A stretch of 64,000 bases of DNA from Perlucidibaca sp. (GTDB lineage: Bacteria; Pseudomonadota; Gammaproteobacteria; Pseudomonadales; Moraxellaceae), in assembly GCA_023265995.1 (NCBI GenBank), contig JAHFSA010000002.1:433628-497627 (forward strand), in the 5' to 3' direction. The translations under genes and the position numbers were made by a program. The notes below the pieces were generated by a model, which worked only from the letters and a program-made list of their open reading frames with translations, was not told where the DNA came from and ran no database searches. Below, piece after piece: positions 48,756 to 61,529 of the stretch; within the stretch, counting starts at the first letter, position 1; each line of letters starts with the position of its first letter.

Positions 48756-51700
48756 ATGCGCCTGGCAGCCTTCTCGGTACGCAACTTCCAGTTCACCCTG
48801 GTCATGTTCTCCCTGCTCGCCGCGCTCGGCTGGCATACCTGGAACAACATTCCCCGTGGCGAGGACCCGACCTTCCCCATTCCGGTGGTGACCGTGGTCG
48901 CGGTCTATCCCGGCGCCGATCCGGCGGACATGGAGAAACTGGTCGCCGATCCGCTGGAGGACGCCCTCAACCGCATTGATGACGTCAAGAACGTCTGGAG
49001 CGACAGCGAGGATGGCCTGGCTGTGGTGCGCGTCGAATTCGACTGGAGCAAGGACCCCGAGAAGAAGTACGACGAGGCCCTGCGCGAAATCAACGCGGCA
49101 CGCGCCAGCCTGCCCGCCGATCTGCGCTCGCTGGAGGTCATCAAGGCCAGCCCGGGCCTGGTCAACATCATGCAGATGGCGCTGGTGGGTCCCAACGGCT
49201 CGCCGCGCGCCATGCGCGAGCTGGCCATGCGTCTGCAGGACCGCCTGGAGCAGGTCAAGGGAGTGCGTGATATCGAGCTCTGGGGTCTGCCCGAAGCCGA
49301 GGTGCAGGTCTCGCTGAACCTGGCGCGTCTGGCGCAGTACCAGGTGCCGGCCAGCCGCGTCGCCCAGATCCTGCAGGGCGAGAACGCCAACATTCCCGGT
49401 GGCGCCATAGAAGCCGGCAGTCGCCGCTTCAACATTCGCACCACTGGCAGCTTCAAGAGTCTGGAGGAGATCGGCAACACCGTCATCGCCAGCACCGGCT
49501 CGCAGGTGCTGCGTCTGAAGGAAGTCGCCGACATCCGCTGGGACTATGCCGAGGAAACCCACCGTACGCGCTACCAGGGGCGTCAGGCGCTGTTCATCAC
49601 CGCCAGTCAGAAGGACAACCAGAACATCTTCAGTGTGCGCGACGGGCTCATGAAGGAAGTCGATGCTTTCCGCAAGACGCTGTCGCCGGATTACCGCCTG
49701 GAAGTCGGCTTCGACCAGTCGCGCAACGTCGATGCCCGCCTCGGTCGCCTCGCCAGCGATTTCGCCATTGCCATCGGGCTGGTGCTGCTGACACTGCTGC
49801 CGCTGGGTCTGCGCGCCGCCGGCGTGGTCATGGTCTCGATCCCGCTGTCGATGTCGGTCGGCATGGCCCTGCTCTACTTCAGCGGCTTCTCGCTCAACCA
49901 GCTGTCGATTGCCGGCTTCGTGCTGGCCCTGGGCCTGCTGGTCGATGACTCCATTGTCGTGGTCGAGAACATTGCGCGCTTCCTGCGTCAGGGCTACAGC
50001 CGCACGCAGGCCGCCATCAAGGCCACCAGCCAGATCTATCTGGCCGTGCTCGGCTGCACCGCCACCCTGCTCTTCGCCTTCCTGCCGCTGTTCTTCCTGC
50101 CCGAGGGCGCCGGCAAGTTCATCCGCTCGCTGCCGGCAGCGGTGGCCTACACCGTGCTGGCCTCGCTGCTGGTGTCGTTCACCATCATTCCCTTCCTGGC
50201 CAGCCGCTGGCTGTCGCCAAACGAGGAGCCGGAGGGCAACAAGCTGCTGCAGGCCGTCATGCGCGGCATCCACACCGTCTACCGCCCGCTGCTGCAATGG
50301 GCGCTGACGCATCCGCGCAAGACCCTGGGCATGGCGGCCACCGCCTTTGCCGCGACACTGCTGCTGGTACCGCAACTGGGCGTCAGCCTGTTCCCGAATG
50401 CCGACGTGCCGGAATTCATGGTCAGCGTGGAGACGCCGGATGGCAGCTCGCTGGAAGAGACCGATCGCGCCGTCCGCCATGTCGAGCAGGTCCTGCTCAA
50501 GGCGCCCGAGGTCGAGGGCGTGTTCGCCAACGCCGGACGCGGCAATCCGCGCATCTTCTACAACGTCTTCCCGCGCGAGACACGCGCCAATGTCGGCGAC
50601 CTCTATGTGCAGCTGCATGGCTATGACAACGACAAGACGCCGGCCTTCTACCAGCGTCTGCGCAAGCAGTTCGCCGACTATCCGGGCGCGCGCATCATCG
50701 TCAAGCCGTTCGAGAACGGCCCGCCCATAGACGCGCCCATCGCCATCCGCATCATCGGCCCGGAGATCGATGAGCTGCGCCGCATCGCGCTGCAGATCGA
50801 AAGCCTCATCCACACCCTTCCCGGCACCCGCGACGTGGTCAATCCGGCCCGCCTGCTGCGCACCGACATCGACCTCGGCATAGACACCACCAAGGCCTCG
50901 CTCTACGGCATCAGCTCGCAGGAGGTCGACCGCACCGCACGCCTGGCTATCGCCGGCGAAAGCATAGGCAAGTTCCGCGAGCCCGATGGTGACGAGTTCG
51001 ACATCCGCCTGCGCCTGCCGCTGGAACAGGGTCATGCCCGCCTCGACAGCCTCGACCGCATCTACCTGAGCAGCGCCAGCGGCGCCGCCGTTCCGCTCGG
51101 CCAGCTGGCAACGCCGGCCTTCGTGTCGGCGCCGAACAAGATTCCGCATTACCAGCGTCAGCGCGCGGTGACCGTGACGGCCTATGTCCAGGATGGCTTC
51201 AACACCGAAAAGGTCACCGCCCAGCTGGTCAGGAAGATGGATCAGATGAAGTGGCCGGACGGCTACCGCTACAAGGTCGCCGGCCAGGTCGAGGCACGCC
51301 AGGAAAGCTTCGGCGGCATAGAAACGGCGGCGCTGGTCGCGGTCTTCGGCATTCTCGCCGTGCTCATCCTGGAGTTTGGCAGCTTCAAGAGCACGGCCAT
51401 CGTCGCCGGCGTGATTCCGCTCGGCATCATGGGTGGCCTGATCGCGCTCTTCCTGGCTGGCCTGTCGATCTCGTTCACCGCCATGATCGGCTTCATCGCG
51501 CTGGTCGGCATCGAGATCAAGAACTCCATCCTGCTGGTCGACTTCACCAACCAGTTGCGCCAGCAGGGACGCAGCCTGATGGAGGCTATCCAGGAGGCCG
51601 GCGAGATCCGCTTCCTGCCCATTCTGCTGACCTCGCTGACCGCCATCGGCGGCCTCATGCCGCTGGCCCTGCAAGGCTCGCCGCTGTACTCGCCACTGGC

Positions 51701-51821
51701 CTGGGTCATCATTGGCGGCCTGATCTCGTCGACCTTCCTGGCGCGCCTGGTGACACCGGTGATGTACCTGCTCATGGCACCGCCGGTGGCCGAACTGCGC
51801 GACGGTCACGACAGCCTCTGA
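48756..51821 (+). CDS. RND-family efflux permease (AcrB/MexF-type)
   Basis: This 1021-residue inner-membrane pump has 12 predicted spans and two large periplasmic loops. TM4 carries the proton-relay aspartates in LVDDSIVVVENIARFLRQG. The N-terminus (FQFTLVMFSLLAALGWHTW) and GEDPTFPIPVVTVVAVYPGA are typical of the AcrB/AcrD/AcrF superfamily branch often called the efflux-RND 'MMPL/heavy or drug' type. Substrates are not predictable by eye. It ends 90 bp before tcdA. Confidence 0.92.
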   Translation: MRLAAFSVRNFQFTLVMFSLLAALGWHTWNNIPRGEDPTFPIPVVTVVAVYPGADPADMEKLVADPLEDALNRIDDVKNVWSDSEDGLAVVRVEFDWSKDPEKKYDEALREINAARASLPADLRSLEVIKASPGLVNIMQMALVGPNGSPRAMRELAMRLQDRLEQVKGVRDIELWGLPEAEVQVSLNLARLAQYQVPASRVAQILQGENANIPGGAIEAGSRRFNIRTTGSFKSLEEIGNTVIASTGSQVLRLKEVADIRWDYAEETHRTRYQGRQALFITASQKDNQNIFSVRDGLMKEVDAFRKTLSPDYRLEVGFDQSRNVDARLGRLASDFAIAIGLVLLTLLPLGLRAAGVVMVSIPLSMSVGMALLYFSGFSLNQLSIAGFVLALGLLVDDSIVVVENIARFLRQGYSRTQAAIKATSQIYLAVLGCTATLLFAFLPLFFLPEGAGKFIRSLPAAVAYTVLASLLVSFTIIPFLASRWLSPNEEPEGNKLLQAVMRGIHTVYRPLLQWALTHPRKTLGMAATAFAATLLLVPQLGVSLFPNADVPEFMVSVETPDGSSLEETDRAVRHVEQVLLKAPEVEGVFANAGRGNPRIFYNVFPRETRANVGDLYVQLHGYDNDKTPAFYQRLRKQFADYPGARIIVKPFENGPPIDAPIAIRIIGPEIDELRRIALQIESLIHTLPGTRDVVNPARLLRTDIDLGIDTTKASLYGISSQEVDRTARLAIAGESIGKFREPDGDEFDIRLRLPLEQGHARLDSLDRIYLSSASGAAVPLGQLATPAFVSAPNKIPHYQRQRAVTVTAYVQDGFNTEKVTAQLVRKMDQMKWPDGYRYKVAGQVEARQESFGGIETAALVAVFGILAVLILEFGSFKSTAIVAGVIPLGIMGGLIALFLAGLSISFTAMIGFIALVGIEIKNSILLVDFTNQLRQQGRSLMEAIQEAGEIRFLPILLTSLTAIGGLMPLALQGSPLYSPLAWVIIGGLISSTFLARLVTPVMYLLMAPPVAELRDGHDSL

Positions 51822-51840
51822 AGGCACCCGCATGCGGAGA

Positions 51841-51876
51841 CCCGCGCGTATAATGCGCGGGCCTCCGGATACGGAG
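51841..51876 (+). promoter_or_regulatory. Hairpins with a TATAAT box before tcdA
   Basis: CCCGCGC-GTATAAT-GCGCGGG is a perfect 7-bp inverted repeat whose loop contains a -10-like TATAAT (51849-51854). A second hairpin CTCCG-GATA-CGGAG follows (51863-51876). It may be a terminator for the RND operon or the tcdA promoter; no good -35 is visible. Confidence 0.35.
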
Positions 51877-51910
51877 CTCCTGAATACGAAGCGTCGGATG
51901 ACGACCAGAC

Positions 51911-52699
51911 ATGAACCCGCTGCCAGCCCCTCACGACTCGCCTGATGACGAATACGACCGCCGCTTCGCCGGCGTCGCCCGCGTCTATGGCGATGCCGCC
52001 CTCGCCCGCTTCCAGCTCGCGCACGCCTTCGTGGTCGGTCTTGGCGGCGTCGGCTCCTGGGTCGCCGAGGCACTGGCGCGCAACGGCATAGGCCGCATCA
52101 CCCTGGTCGATCTTGATGTCGTGGTGGCATCCAACGTGAACCGGCAGCTGCAGGCGCTGAGCACGAACTTCGGCCGCGGCAAGGCCGAGGTGCTGGCCGA
52201 ACGCATACGCGACATCAATCCGCGCGCCGTGGTGACGGTGATCGATGACTATCTGACACGAGAGAATGCGCCGCAGCTGCTGGACCCGCAGCCGGACATG
52301 ATCTTCGACTGCTGCGATGACGCCAAGGCCAAGCTGACGCTGGCCCTGCACGCGCGCCGGCACCGCAACGTGCTGGTGGTCTGCGGCGCCGCCGGCGGCA
52401 AGATCGACCCGACACGCCTGGCCGTGGAAGACCTCGCACGCACCGAGCAGGATCCGCTGCTGGCCCGCCTGCGCAAGCGTCTGCGCAAGCATCACGGCTA
52501 CCCGGAAGAGCCCGGCAAGCTGTTCTACATCACCTGCATCTACTCCAACGAGCCGATCACCGCTCCGGCCGGACTCTGCGACAGCAGCGGCCTCAACTGC
52601 GCCGGCTACGGCTCGCTGGTGACCGTGACCGCGAGCATGGGCCTGCTCGCCGTGAGCACCGGCCTGGCCATGATGCTGCGTCGCAGCAAGCGCACCTGA
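51911..52699 (+). CDS. tcdA: tRNA threonylcarbamoyladenosine dehydratase TcdA (CsdL)
   Basis: This 262-residue E1-like (ThiF/MoeB fold) protein has a nucleotide-binding loop GLGGVGSWVAEALARNGIG and DLDVVVASNVNRQLQA, plus a CsdE-contact region and a C-terminal ATP-dependent dehydratase tail. It cyclises t6A37 in tRNA to ct6A. The N-terminus DEYDRRFAGVARVYG is family-typical. It is followed by a strong terminator. Confidence 0.93.
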   Translation: MNPLPAPHDSPDDEYDRRFAGVARVYGDAALARFQLAHAFVVGLGGVGSWVAEALARNGIGRITLVDLDVVVASNVNRQLQALSTNFGRGKAEVLAERIRDINPRAVVTVIDDYLTRENAPQLLDPQPDMIFDCCDDAKAKLTLALHARRHRNVLVVCGAAGGKIDPTRLAVEDLARTEQDPLLARLRKRLRKHHGYPEEPGKLFYITCIYSNEPITAPAGLCDSSGLNCAGYGSLVTVTASMGLLAVSTGLAMMLRRSKRT

Positions 52700-52755
52700 G
52701 GCTGTCTCCAGGCCTCTCTCCGCTGCACGTAGCGAAATCACATCACGCAGAAACG

Positions 52756-52789
52756 AAAAGGCCGCCTGACTTGCGTCAGGCGGCCTTTT
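52756..52789. terminator. Bidirectional terminator between tcdA and pntB
   Basis: AAAAGGCCGCCTGAC and GTCAGGCGGCCTTTT form a perfect 15-bp stem with a TTGC loop. A- and T-runs on either side serve both convergent genes. Confidence 0.95.
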
Positions 52790-52808
52790 CACAGGGACAC
52801 AGGCTGGC

Positions 52809-54200
<1,392 letters not shown>

Positions 54201-54212
54201 CGAATCGGCTCC

Positions 54213-54575
54213 TTACTTCTTCTTCTTGAACATGTCGAGCATGCGTTCGGTGACCGCGAAGCCGCCGAAGATGTTGATGCTGGCAAGAAGGACGGCGACA
54301 GCGCCGAGAACGGTGGTCAGGGTGATCTGACCGTCAAAGGTCACGGCCTGCAGCATGGCGCCGACGACAATGATGCCGGAGACGGCATTGGTGACGGCCA
54401 TGAGCGGGGTGTGCAGCGCCGGGGTGACGCTCCAGACCACGTAGTAGCCGACGAAGATCGCGAGAACAAAGACGGTGAAGACGCTGACGAACGGCGCGAC
54501 ATTGCTGGCGTGCTCGATGACTTCGGTCACCTGGGTGACGTTGATGACTTGATCCATTTCAGGGCTCCCGATCAA
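54213..54575 (-). CDS. pntAB: NAD(P) transhydrogenase alpha subunit, membrane part PntAB
   Basis: This 120-residue protein of three to four hydrophobic segments ([55 protein letters not shown]) corresponds to the separate AB subunit seen in Rhodospirillum-type enzymes. In E. coli this region is fused to PntA. It overlaps the pntAA stop by 4 bp and precedes pntB. Confidence 0.93.
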   Translation of the reverse strand: MIGSPEMDQVINVTQVTEVIEHASNVAPFVSVFTVFVLAIFVGYYVVWSVTPALHTPLMAVTNAVSGIIVVGAMLQAVTFDGQITLTTVLGAVAVLLASINIFGGFAVTERMLDMFKKKK

Positions 54576-55705
54576 TTCGGCTTCTTGTAGATGATGGTGC
54601 CGGCATCGACGACCAGCGTCGGCTTGACCATGTCATCTTCACGGGCCAGCACCAGCTCCTTCTTTTCCTTGTCGTGCATGGGCGCGAGGAAGTTGAGCAT
54701 GTTGCGGGCATAGAGTGCGGAGGCCTCGGTGGCCACCAGTGCCGGGATGTTGCCGATGCCGACGATGCGCACGCCGTTCTCGGTGATCACGGTCTGATCC
54801 AGGGCCGAGCCTTCGACGTTGCCGCCAGTGCCGACGGCCATGTCGACGATGACCGAACCCGGCTTCATCTTGGCGACGGTTTCAGCCTTGACCAGCACCG
54901 GAGCCTTGCGGCCCGGAATCTGGGCGGTGGTGATGACGATGTTGGCGTTGGACACGGCCTTGTCGACGACAGCGGCCTGATCGCGGATGTATTCCGGCGA
55001 CGGCGTCCAGGCGTAACCGCCGGTGCCGAGGGCCTTGGCCTTCTCTTCGTCGGACATCGGCACGTCGAGCCAGCGACCGCCCAGCGATTCGACCTGCTCC
55101 TTGGTGGTCGGACGCAGGTCGGAGGCTTCAACGACAGCGCCGAGACGCTTGCCGGTGGCGATGGCCTGGAGACCGGCGACGCCGACACCGAGAATGACGA
55201 TGCGGGCCGGCTTGATGGTGCCGGCAGCGGTCATCATCATCGGGAAGAGACCGGCATATTCGTTGGCTGCCAGCAGCACGGCCTTGTAGCCGGCCAGGTT
55301 GGCCTGCGAGGACAGGATGTCGGAGCTCTGCGCGCGGGTGATACGCGGAATCAGCTCCATGGCCACGCAGGTCAGACCCTTGGCGGCATAGGCATCGAAA
55401 TGCGGGTTGGCGTGCGGCGCGAAAGCGGCGAGCACAATGGCGCCCTGCTTGGCGAGAGCGGCTTCTTCGGCGGTAGGAGCAGCCACCTTGAGCACGTAAT
55501 CGGCGTTGGCCAGGGTTTCAGCAGCGCTTGCCGCGATCTTGGCACCGGCAGCCTCATAGGCGGCATCGGTACAGCTGGCAGCAAGGCCGGCACCGGCCTG
55601 CACGACAACTTCCAGGCCCATGGCCACATACTTTTTCACGGTCTCCGGTGTTGCGGCGACACGAGTCTCGCCGGCCAGAGTTTCCGCAGGGATACCAATC
55701 TGCAT
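54572..55705 (-). CDS. pntAA: NAD(P) transhydrogenase alpha subunit, soluble part PntAA
   Basis: This 377-residue NAD(H)-binding subunit begins [20 protein letters not shown], has the Rossmann loop [20 protein letters not shown] and [17 protein letters not shown], and the [11 protein letters not shown] block. It is the soluble hydride-donor domain of the proton-pumping enzyme. The start at 55705 is set by the family N-terminus and an in-frame upstream extension is rejected. The region 55706-55886 should hold the operon promoter. Confidence 0.95.
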   Translation of the reverse strand: MQIGIPAETLAGETRVAATPETVKKYVAMGLEVVVQAGAGLAASCTDAAYEAAGAKIAASAAETLANADYVLKVAAPTAEEAALAKQGAIVLAAFAPHANPHFDAYAAKGLTCVAMELIPRITRAQSSDILSSQANLAGYKAVLLAANEYAGLFPMMMTAAGTIKPARIVILGVGVAGLQAIATGKRLGAVVEASDLRPTTKEQVESLGGRWLDVPMSDEEKAKALGTGGYAWTPSPEYIRDQAAVVDKAVSNANIVITTAQIPGRKAPVLVKAETVAKMKPGSVIVDMAVGTGGNVEGSALDQTVITENGVRIVGIGNIPALVATEASALYARNMLNFLAPMHDKEKKELVLAREDDMVKPTLVVDAGTIIYKKPN

Positions 55706-55886
55706 GGTCCGTCCTCTTCTATTACTGCCGTCTGCCCCGGATTGGGACAACAGCCACACGCACGGCGCCATTTTGGGCCCCGTGCAAACTGGCGGATTGT
55801 AAGTCATCCGTTACATCTTTTGTCGAGCCATTCCGGCAATAAGTCATGCCTGCAATGACAGTTTTCTACCTTTCCGTAGAAATGAC

Positions 55887-57419
<1,533 letters not shown>

Positions 57420-57431
57420 GGTCGTGTCCGC

Positions 57432-58527
57432 TTACAGGCCCATCTTCAGGGAGGCCTGGATGAATTCGTCGATATCGCCGTCGAGCACGGCGTTCGGGTT
57501 GGAGTTCTCGATGTTGCTGCGCAGATCCTTCACACGCGACTGGTCAAGCACGTAGGAGCGGATCTGGTGGCCCCAGCCGATATCCGACTTGGTGTCTTCC
57601 AGCGCCTGCTTGGCGGCGTTGCGCTGCATGACGGCGAGCTCGTAGAGCTTGGCGCGCAGCATCTTCCAGGCGCGGTCACGGTTGGCGTGCTGCGAACGTT
57701 CGTTCTGGCAGGCCACCACCGTGTTGGTCGGGATATGCGTCAGACGCACGGCCGAGTCGGTCTTGTTGATGTGCTGACCGCCGGCGCCGCTGGCGCGGTA
57801 GGTGTCGGTGCGGACATCGGACGGATTGATGTCGATCTCGATGTCGTCATCGATTTCCGGCGACAGGAAGACTGCGGTGAACGAGGTGTGGCGACGGTTG
57901 TCGGAGTCGAACGGCGACTTGCGCACGAGACGGTGGATGCCGGTCTCGGTGCGCAGCCAGCCGAAGGCATACTCGCCCTCGATGCGGACCGTGGCCGACT
58001 TGATGCCCGCCACTTCGCCGTCGGAGACTTCCATGACCTCGGCCTTGAAGCCGCGCTTGTCGGCCCAGCGCAGATACATGCGCAGCAGCATGGAGGCCCA
58101 GTCCTGGGCCTCGGTGCCGCCGGCGCCGGCCTGGATGTCGATGAAGCAGTTGCTGGCGTCCATCTCGCCGGCAAACATGCGGCGGAACTCCAGGGCCGAG
58201 ACCAGCTTGTCGAGGTTGTCGAGCTCGCCGCCGACATCGGCCAGCGTGCCCTCGTCATCTTCCTCGACGGCGAGGTCGAGCAGCTCGCGGGCATCAGCGA
58301 GACCGGAGGTCATCTGGTCGATGGTGAGCACGATGCCTTCCAGCGTCGTGCGCTCCTTGCCGATGGCCTGGGCCTTCTTCGGGTCGTTCCAGAGCGTGGG
58401 ATCTTCGAGTTCGCGCAGGACTTCTTCCAGGCGCTCCTTCTTCAGATCGTAGTCAAAGATACCCCCGGAGCGACTCGGTGCGCTCGGTGAGGTCCTTGAT
58501 GCGGTTCAGGTACGGATTGATTTCCAT
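57432..58527 (-). CDS. prfB: Peptide chain release factor 2 with programmed +1 frameshift
   Basis: RF2 is encoded in two frames. A 24-codon start ([19 protein letters not shown] then LRGYL) ends at an in-frame TGA at 58453-58455. The remaining 340 codons continue in the +1 frame from GAC at 58452-58454. The junction GGGGGTATCTTTGAC has the internal Shine-Dalgarno-like G-run and the CTTTGA slippery stop of E. coli prfB. The product is ~364 residues, with the GGQ motif in [11 protein letters not shown] and the SPF-type recognition motif ([13 protein letters not shown]). It terminates at UGA and UAA. A start six bases upstream (58533) is possible. Confidence 0.95.
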
Positions 58528-58598
58528 GGTCATGCAGGCCGGCTGTTTGACAAAGCGCGAAATTGTAGCCGAAAAACAGGCGTTTGGGGACCGCGGCA

Positions 58599-60350
58599 TC
58601 AGACCGCGACGAGGTCCTCGATGCGCAGCTGCAGGGTTTCCATGCCGCGGAAATGATTGAGATCCAGACGGTAGGCCAGCCGCACGCGCTGACAGGCGCG
58701 ATCAGGCCAGCGCTCGCGATCGACATTGAAGGCGATGCCGTCGATGACGCGATTGGAGTCCGGATGACAGAGGCTGAGCTTGAGGTGCTTGTCCTTGAGC
58801 AGACGCTGCTCGAGACAGAGGAACTCGCCCTCGAACAGCGGCTCGGCGAAGGCCTGGCCCCAGGGACCGGCCTGGCGCAGCTCGCGTGCCAGCGCCTCGG
58901 TGAAGTCCGCGGCGGCCAGCGCACCGTCGGTGAGCAGCACGGCCTCGAGATCGACCGGGTCTATCCAGTCCGCCAGAGTCTTCGTCCAGGCCGCGCGGAA
59001 CGCGTCAAGATGCGCAGCCGGCAGGCTCAGGCCGGCCGCCATGGCATGTCCGCCGAAACGCGTGATGAGTCCGGGATGGCGCGTGGCCACGGCATCAAGC
59101 ACATCGCGCACATGCACGCCGGGGATGGAGCGCGCCGAGCCCTTGAGCTCGACCGGCTCCTCGCCGAAGGCCGGCGGCTGTGCCGGCGCGAAGGCGATGG
59201 TCGGACGATGGAAGCGCTCCTTGATGCGTCCGGCGAGAATGCCGATGACACCCTGATGCCAGTGCCGGTCATAAAGCGCCAGACCGTTGGGCAGCGTGTC
59301 CGGCGTGAAGCGCAGGGCGGCCAGCGCCGCCATGGCCTCGTTCTGCATGCCGGACTCGATGTCGCGGCGCTCGTGATTGAGGGCATCGAGCTCGTGCGCC
59401 AGCGCCAGCGCCGACGCCGGGTTGTCGGTGAGCAGGCAGTCTATGCCGTGCGACATGTCATCCAGGCGCCCTGCCGCGTTCAGGCGCGGCGCCACCACGA
59501 AGCCGAGATCGGAGGCCACCAGACGCGCCGGATCGCGCTCGGCGACCTTGAGCAGCGCCGTGATGCCGGTGCAGCAGCGACCGGCGCGGATGCGCGCCAG
59601 GCCCTGCTGCACCAGCAGGCGATTGTTGGCATCGAGCGCGACCACGTCGGCCACGGTGCCGAGCGCCACCAGGTCGAGGTAGTCGGCCATGTTGGGCTCG
59701 ACCAGCCCCTGCTCGACGAACCAGCCGCTGGCGCGCAGACGCGTGCGCAGGGCCGACAGCACATAGAACACCACCCCGACCCCGGCCAGGTTCTTGCTCG
59801 GGAAGTCGCAGCCGGGCTGGTTGGGATTGACGATGGCATCGGCCGGCGGCAGCGTGGCGCCGGGCAGATGATGATCGGTGATGAGCACGCGCACGCCGGC
59901 AGCCTGCGCCGCCGCCACACCCTCGTGGCTGGCAATGCCGTTGTCGACCGTGATGATGAGCTGCGGCGACTTTTCGGCCAGCGCGACAGCGACGATTTCC
60001 GGCGTCAGACCGTAGCCGTAGGTGAAGCGGTTGGGCACCAGGAAATCGACATGGATAGCGCCGAGGGCGCGCAGCGCACGCAGCGACAGCGCCGTGCTGG
60101 TGGCGCCATCGGCATCGAAGTCGCCGACGACAAGAATGCGCCAGTTCTCGCGCAGGGCCTGTTCGAGCAGTACCAGGGCAGCATCCAGCCCGTGCAGGGC
60201 CGAGGCCGGCTTGAGCGCGGCCAGAGTCTGCGCCAGCTCTTCGGGAGAGCGCACGCCGCGCGCGGCATAGACTCGCGCCAGCACCGGGTGCACGCCGGGC
60301 AGAACCACATCTGCCGCTACCTCACGCTGTCGCCAGATCTTTCCGGTCAT
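58599..60350 (-). CDS. recJ: Single-stranded-DNA exonuclease RecJ
   Basis: This 583-residue DHH-family 5'-3' exonuclease has metal-binding motifs VGDFDADGATSTAL, DNGIASHEGV, LITDHHLPG and the DHHA1 region ending with GGHAMAAGLSL (RFGGHAMAAG). It acts in recombination and mismatch repair. I took the ATG at 60350 (MTGKIWRQREVAADVVLPG), since an earlier in-frame ATG at 60389 is in the upstream terminator region. The gene lies between thrC and prfB, the usual order in pseudomonads. Confidence 0.94.
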   Translation of the reverse strand: MTGKIWRQREVAADVVLPGVHPVLARVYAARGVRSPEELAQTLAALKPASALHGLDAALVLLEQALRENWRILVVGDFDADGATSTALSLRALRALGAIHVDFLVPNRFTYGYGLTPEIVAVALAEKSPQLIITVDNGIASHEGVAAAQAAGVRVLITDHHLPGATLPPADAIVNPNQPGCDFPSKNLAGVGVVFYVLSALRTRLRASGWFVEQGLVEPNMADYLDLVALGTVADVVALDANNRLLVQQGLARIRAGRCCTGITALLKVAERDPARLVASDLGFVVAPRLNAAGRLDDMSHGIDCLLTDNPASALALAHELDALNHERRDIESGMQNEAMAALAALRFTPDTLPNGLALYDRHWHQGVIGILAGRIKERFHRPTIAFAPAQPPAFGEEPVELKGSARSIPGVHVRDVLDAVATRHPGLITRFGGHAMAAGLSLPAAHLDAFRAAWTKTLADWIDPVDLEAVLLTDGALAAADFTEALARELRQAGPWGQAFAEPLFEGEFLCLEQRLLKDKHLKLSLCHPDSNRVIDGIAFNVDRERWPDRACQRVRLAYRLDLNHFRGMETLQLRIEDLVAV

Positions 60351-60389
60351 GCCCCTGCCCTGTTTTCCGCTGCTGCCGCAGCAATGCAA

Positions 60390-60409
60390 AGGCCGCCCGC
60401 AGGCGGCCT
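60390..60409 (-). terminator. Terminator after thrC
   Basis: On the minus strand AGGCCGC and GCGGCCT form a 7-bp GC stem with a 6-nt loop, followed by TTTG. It lies 35 bp after the thrC stop and before recJ. Confidence 0.6.
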
Positions 60410-60443
60410 CTGATCACACGCCGCCGCAGCGGCGTCAGCCACC

Positions 60444-61529
60444 TCAGACGCCCATGGCTTCGAGGATGCTGTCGCGCACCTGGACGAGCTGGGCATCGAT
60501 GGTCTTGAGCACGGCATTGCTGCACTGGCCGATGGCGGTATCCGGATCCTTGAGGCCGTTGCCGGTGAGCGTGCAGACGACCTTCGAGCCTTCCGGAATC
60601 TTGCCCGACTTGATGTCGCGCAGGGCGCCGCCCAGCGAAGCTGCCGAGGCCGGCTCGCAGAACACGCCTTCGACCTGCGCCAGCAGACGCTGGGCATCGA
60701 GGATTTCCTGGTCGGACAGCTCGTCGAACCAGCCGCCGGAGACTTTCTGCAGATCCCAGGCCTTGTCCCACGACTGCGGGTTGCCGATGCGGATGGCAGT
60801 CGCGACCGTCTCCGGGTTGGCGACCGGGCCGCCACGCATGAACGGAGCCGAGCCGGCAGCCTGGTAGCCGATCATCTTCGGCAGGCTGTTGGAGAAGCCG
60901 CGCTCGCGGTATTCGGTGTAGCCCATCCAGTGCGCCGTGATGTTGCCGGCGTTGCCGACCGGCAGGCAGTGGAAGTCGGGGGCGAAGCCCAGCTCTTCGA
61001 CGATTTCGAAGGCGGCGGTCTTCTGGCCCTGCAGACGATACGGGTTGATCGAGTTGACGATGGTCACCGGCGCCTGCGAGGCGACCTGCTTGACCAGCTC
61101 CATGCCCTCGTCGAAGTTGCCGCGGATCTGCAGGGTGATGGCACCGTACATCATGGCCTGGGCGAGCTTGCCCATGGCGATCTTGCCTTCCGGAATGAGC
61201 ACGAAGGCCTTGATGCCGGCGCGCGCGGCGTAGGCGGCGGCGGCGGCCGAGGTGTTGCCGGTGGAGGCGCAGATGATGGCCTTGGAGCCCTCTTCCACGG
61301 CCTTGGTCACGGCCATGGTCATGCCACGGTCCTTGAACGAGCCGGTCGGGTTGAGGCCTTCGTACTTGACGTAGATGTCGACGCTCTTGCCGATCAGGCG
61401 CGGAATGTTCTGCAGCTTGATCAGCGGCGTGTTGCCCTCGCCCAGCGAGATCAGACGGGTGTCATCGGAGACCGGCAGGTGGTCACGGTACTTGTTGATG
61501 AGGCCGGTGTAGCGGTTGCCGAAAGTCAT
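60444..61529 (-). CDS. thrC: Threonine synthase
   Basis: This 361-residue PLP enzyme of the short threonine synthase type has the catalytic lysine in [13 protein letters not shown], the phosphate-binding [19 protein letters not shown] and a late [12 protein letters not shown]. It converts O-phosphohomoserine to threonine. Its ATG overlaps the hom stop by 4 bp, so the two are translationally coupled. A homoserine kinase gene (thrB) is not in the window. Confidence 0.95.
   Translation of the reverse strand: MTFGNRYTGLINKYRDHLPVSDDTRLISLGEGNTPLIKLQNIPRLIGKSVDIYVKYEGLNPTGSFKDRGMTMAVTKAVEEGSKAIICASTGNTSAAAAAYAARAGIKAFVLIPEGKIAMGKLAQAMMYGAITLQIRGNFDEGMELVKQVASQAPVTIVNSINPYRLQGQKTAAFEIVEELGFAPDFHCLPVGNAGNITAHWMGYTEYRERGFSNSLPKMIGYQAAGSAPFMRGGPVANPETVATAIRIGNPQSWDKAWDLQKVSGGWFDELSDQEILDAQRLLAQVEGVFCEPASAASLGGALRDIKSGKIPEGSKVVCTLTGNGLKDPDTAIGQCSNAVLKTIDAQLVQVRDSILEAMGV

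Noticed and set aside
48690..52073. 1127-codon minus-strand frame opposite the RND permease
   Set aside because: Antisense shadow; it spans two plus-strand genes and their gap.
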